Shown here: positions 6,894-7,105 of the stretch, in pieces
Position numbering within the stretch: the stretch's first letter is position 1
Layout: each line of letters opens with the position of its first letter
Source: Campylobacterota bacterium
Lineage (GTDB): Bacteria; Campylobacterota; Campylobacteria; Campylobacterales; Sulfurovaceae
DNA length: 7,105 bases
Reading direction: 5' to 3'
Assembly (NCBI GenBank): GCA_013153825.1
Contig: JAADDP010000026.1
Span: forward strand, 1 to 7,105
The notes under the pieces: generated by a model
The model's database searches: none
What the model was told of the DNA's origin: nothing
Seen by the model: only the letters and a program-made list of their open reading frames with translations
Made by a program: the position numbers and the translations under genes

Positions 6894-6898
6894 TCCTT
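6894..6898 (-). promoter_or_regulatory. Ribosome-binding site of recA, spaced for a TTG start
   Basis: AAGGA on the minus strand is the only good Shine-Dalgarno match upstream of recA. Its spacing is 6 nt to TTG 6887 and 15 nt to ATG 6878, which points to the TTG unless initiation at the ATG relies on the closer AAAAG. Confidence 0.5.
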
Positions 6899-6912
6899 TT
6901 CTTTTTTTATCT

Positions 6913-6941
6913 ATTATAATTGAATTTCCCAAAAATTTAAA
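6913..6941 (-). promoter_or_regulatory. recA: Likely recA promoter
   Basis: On the minus strand a perfect TATAAT (6918-6913) has a 17-bp spacer to TTTAAA (6941-6936), four of six matches to TTGACA, with T-rich sequence upstream. Transcription would start near 6906, giving a leader of about 20-28 nt. No LexA-type CTG-N10-CAG box is visible, consistent with the absence of LexA that is usual in Campylobacterota. Confidence 0.55.
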
Positions 6942-7050
6942 TTATATAACTCAAAAATAGCTCAATATTTTTACCTAAATAGCTACTATAATATAGTATA
7001 ATTATATTATAATATGTTATAAATTGGTAAATTTAATTAAAGGATTAGAG
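6942..7050. promoter_or_regulatory. Divergent AT-rich control region between recA and the exported-protein gene
   Basis: Three perfect plus-strand TATAAT hexamers lie at 6987-6992, 6997-7002 and 7008-7013, 10 and 11 bp apart; two more read on the minus strand (7006-7001 and 7011-7006). The same bases form perfect inverted repeats: TACTATA-A-TATAGTA (6984-6998), TATAATTATA (6997-7006) and ATTATA-T-TATAAT (7001-7013). AAATAGCT is repeated directly at 6955-6962 and 6977-6984. TATAAT 7008-7013 is the best -10 for the gene at 7051, with about 30 nt of leader. No clear -35 box is seen. Confidence 0.45.
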
Positions 7051-7105
7051 ATGAAGAGATTAAATATAGTTATCATATTTACATTTATTGTATCCCTACC
7101 TATAT
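7051..7105 (+). CDS. N-terminus of a putative exported protein (3' end outside window)
   Basis: ATG 7051 is preceded by AAGGA (7040-7044) 6 nt upstream, and opens MKRLNIVIIFTFIVSLPI, a basic start followed by a hydrophobic run as in a Sec signal peptide or lipoprotein leader. Only 18 codons are visible and no cleavage site or lipobox has been reached, so the family cannot be named. It is transcribed divergently from recA. Confidence 0.65.
   Translation, partial: MKRLNIVIIFTFIVSLPI

Noticed and set aside
6888..6932. N-terminal extension of RecA from ATG 6932
   Set aside because: The extra 18 residues are absent from the family and would place the start upstream of the likely -10 box and the AAGGA site.
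6942..7050. SOS (LexA) operator in the recA control region
   Set aside because: The dyads are pure A/T plus one C/G pair and lack CTG/CAG half-sites; LexA is generally missing in Campylobacterota.

Overview
The window reads as a chromosomal segment of a Campylobacterota (epsilonproteobacterial) genome. The evidence is the clpA-aat gene pair as found in Campylobacter, a RecA whose start, L2 loop and overall sequence look like the Campylobacter/Helicobacter type, and a di-heme cytochrome c peroxidase with the PHHLNSPTVYNAVF segment I associate with this group. DNA is AT-rich (roughly 38% G+C by eye). Arginine is written almost only as AGA/AGG, Ile often as ATA, and coding strands are purine-rich, so GC skew flips where transcription converges near 4030-4060. 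I cannot name genus or species.

Layout. (1) 3-2234 (+) clpA, 5' end just cut by the window edge. (2) 2218-2955 (+) aat, overlapping clpA by 17 nt. (3) 3016-4029 (+) a secreted di-heme cytochrome c peroxidase with its own promoter region (2956-3015) and a likely terminator (4048-4071). (4) 4057-4473 and 4483-5718 (-) a two-gene unit whose architecture matches the inner-membrane platform of type II secretion / type IV pilus machines: a GspL-like (PilM-PilN fusion) protein followed by a GspM/PilO-like protein. (5) 5844-6878 (-) recA. (6) 6888-7050, an AT-rich divergent promoter region with stacked palindromes and phased TATAAT hexamers. (7) 7051-7105 (+) the first 18 codons of a putative exported protein.

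How the genes work together. clpA and aat are translationally coupled members of the bacterial N-degron pathway: Aat puts Leu/Phe on N-terminal Arg/Lys, and ClpAP (with ClpS, presumably just upstream) degrades the tagged protein. The peroxidase removes H2O2 in the periplasm. The minus-strand pair probably builds a trans-envelope DNA-uptake, pilus or secretion platform; the rest of that machine is not in the window. RecA does recombination; it may be co-transcribed with the platform genes, since no convincing terminator separates them.

The points I find most worth a second look: near-total absence of GATC (one site) and complete absence of GGCC by my reading; replacement by Asp of the peroxidase residue that aligns with the distal heme ligand His71 of the Pseudomonas enzyme; and an internal Met294 in the GspL-like gene with a start region almost identical (18 of 19 nt) to that of the following gene, which could yield a free PilN-like protein. 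I see no CRISPR array, IS element, tRNA or rRNA.
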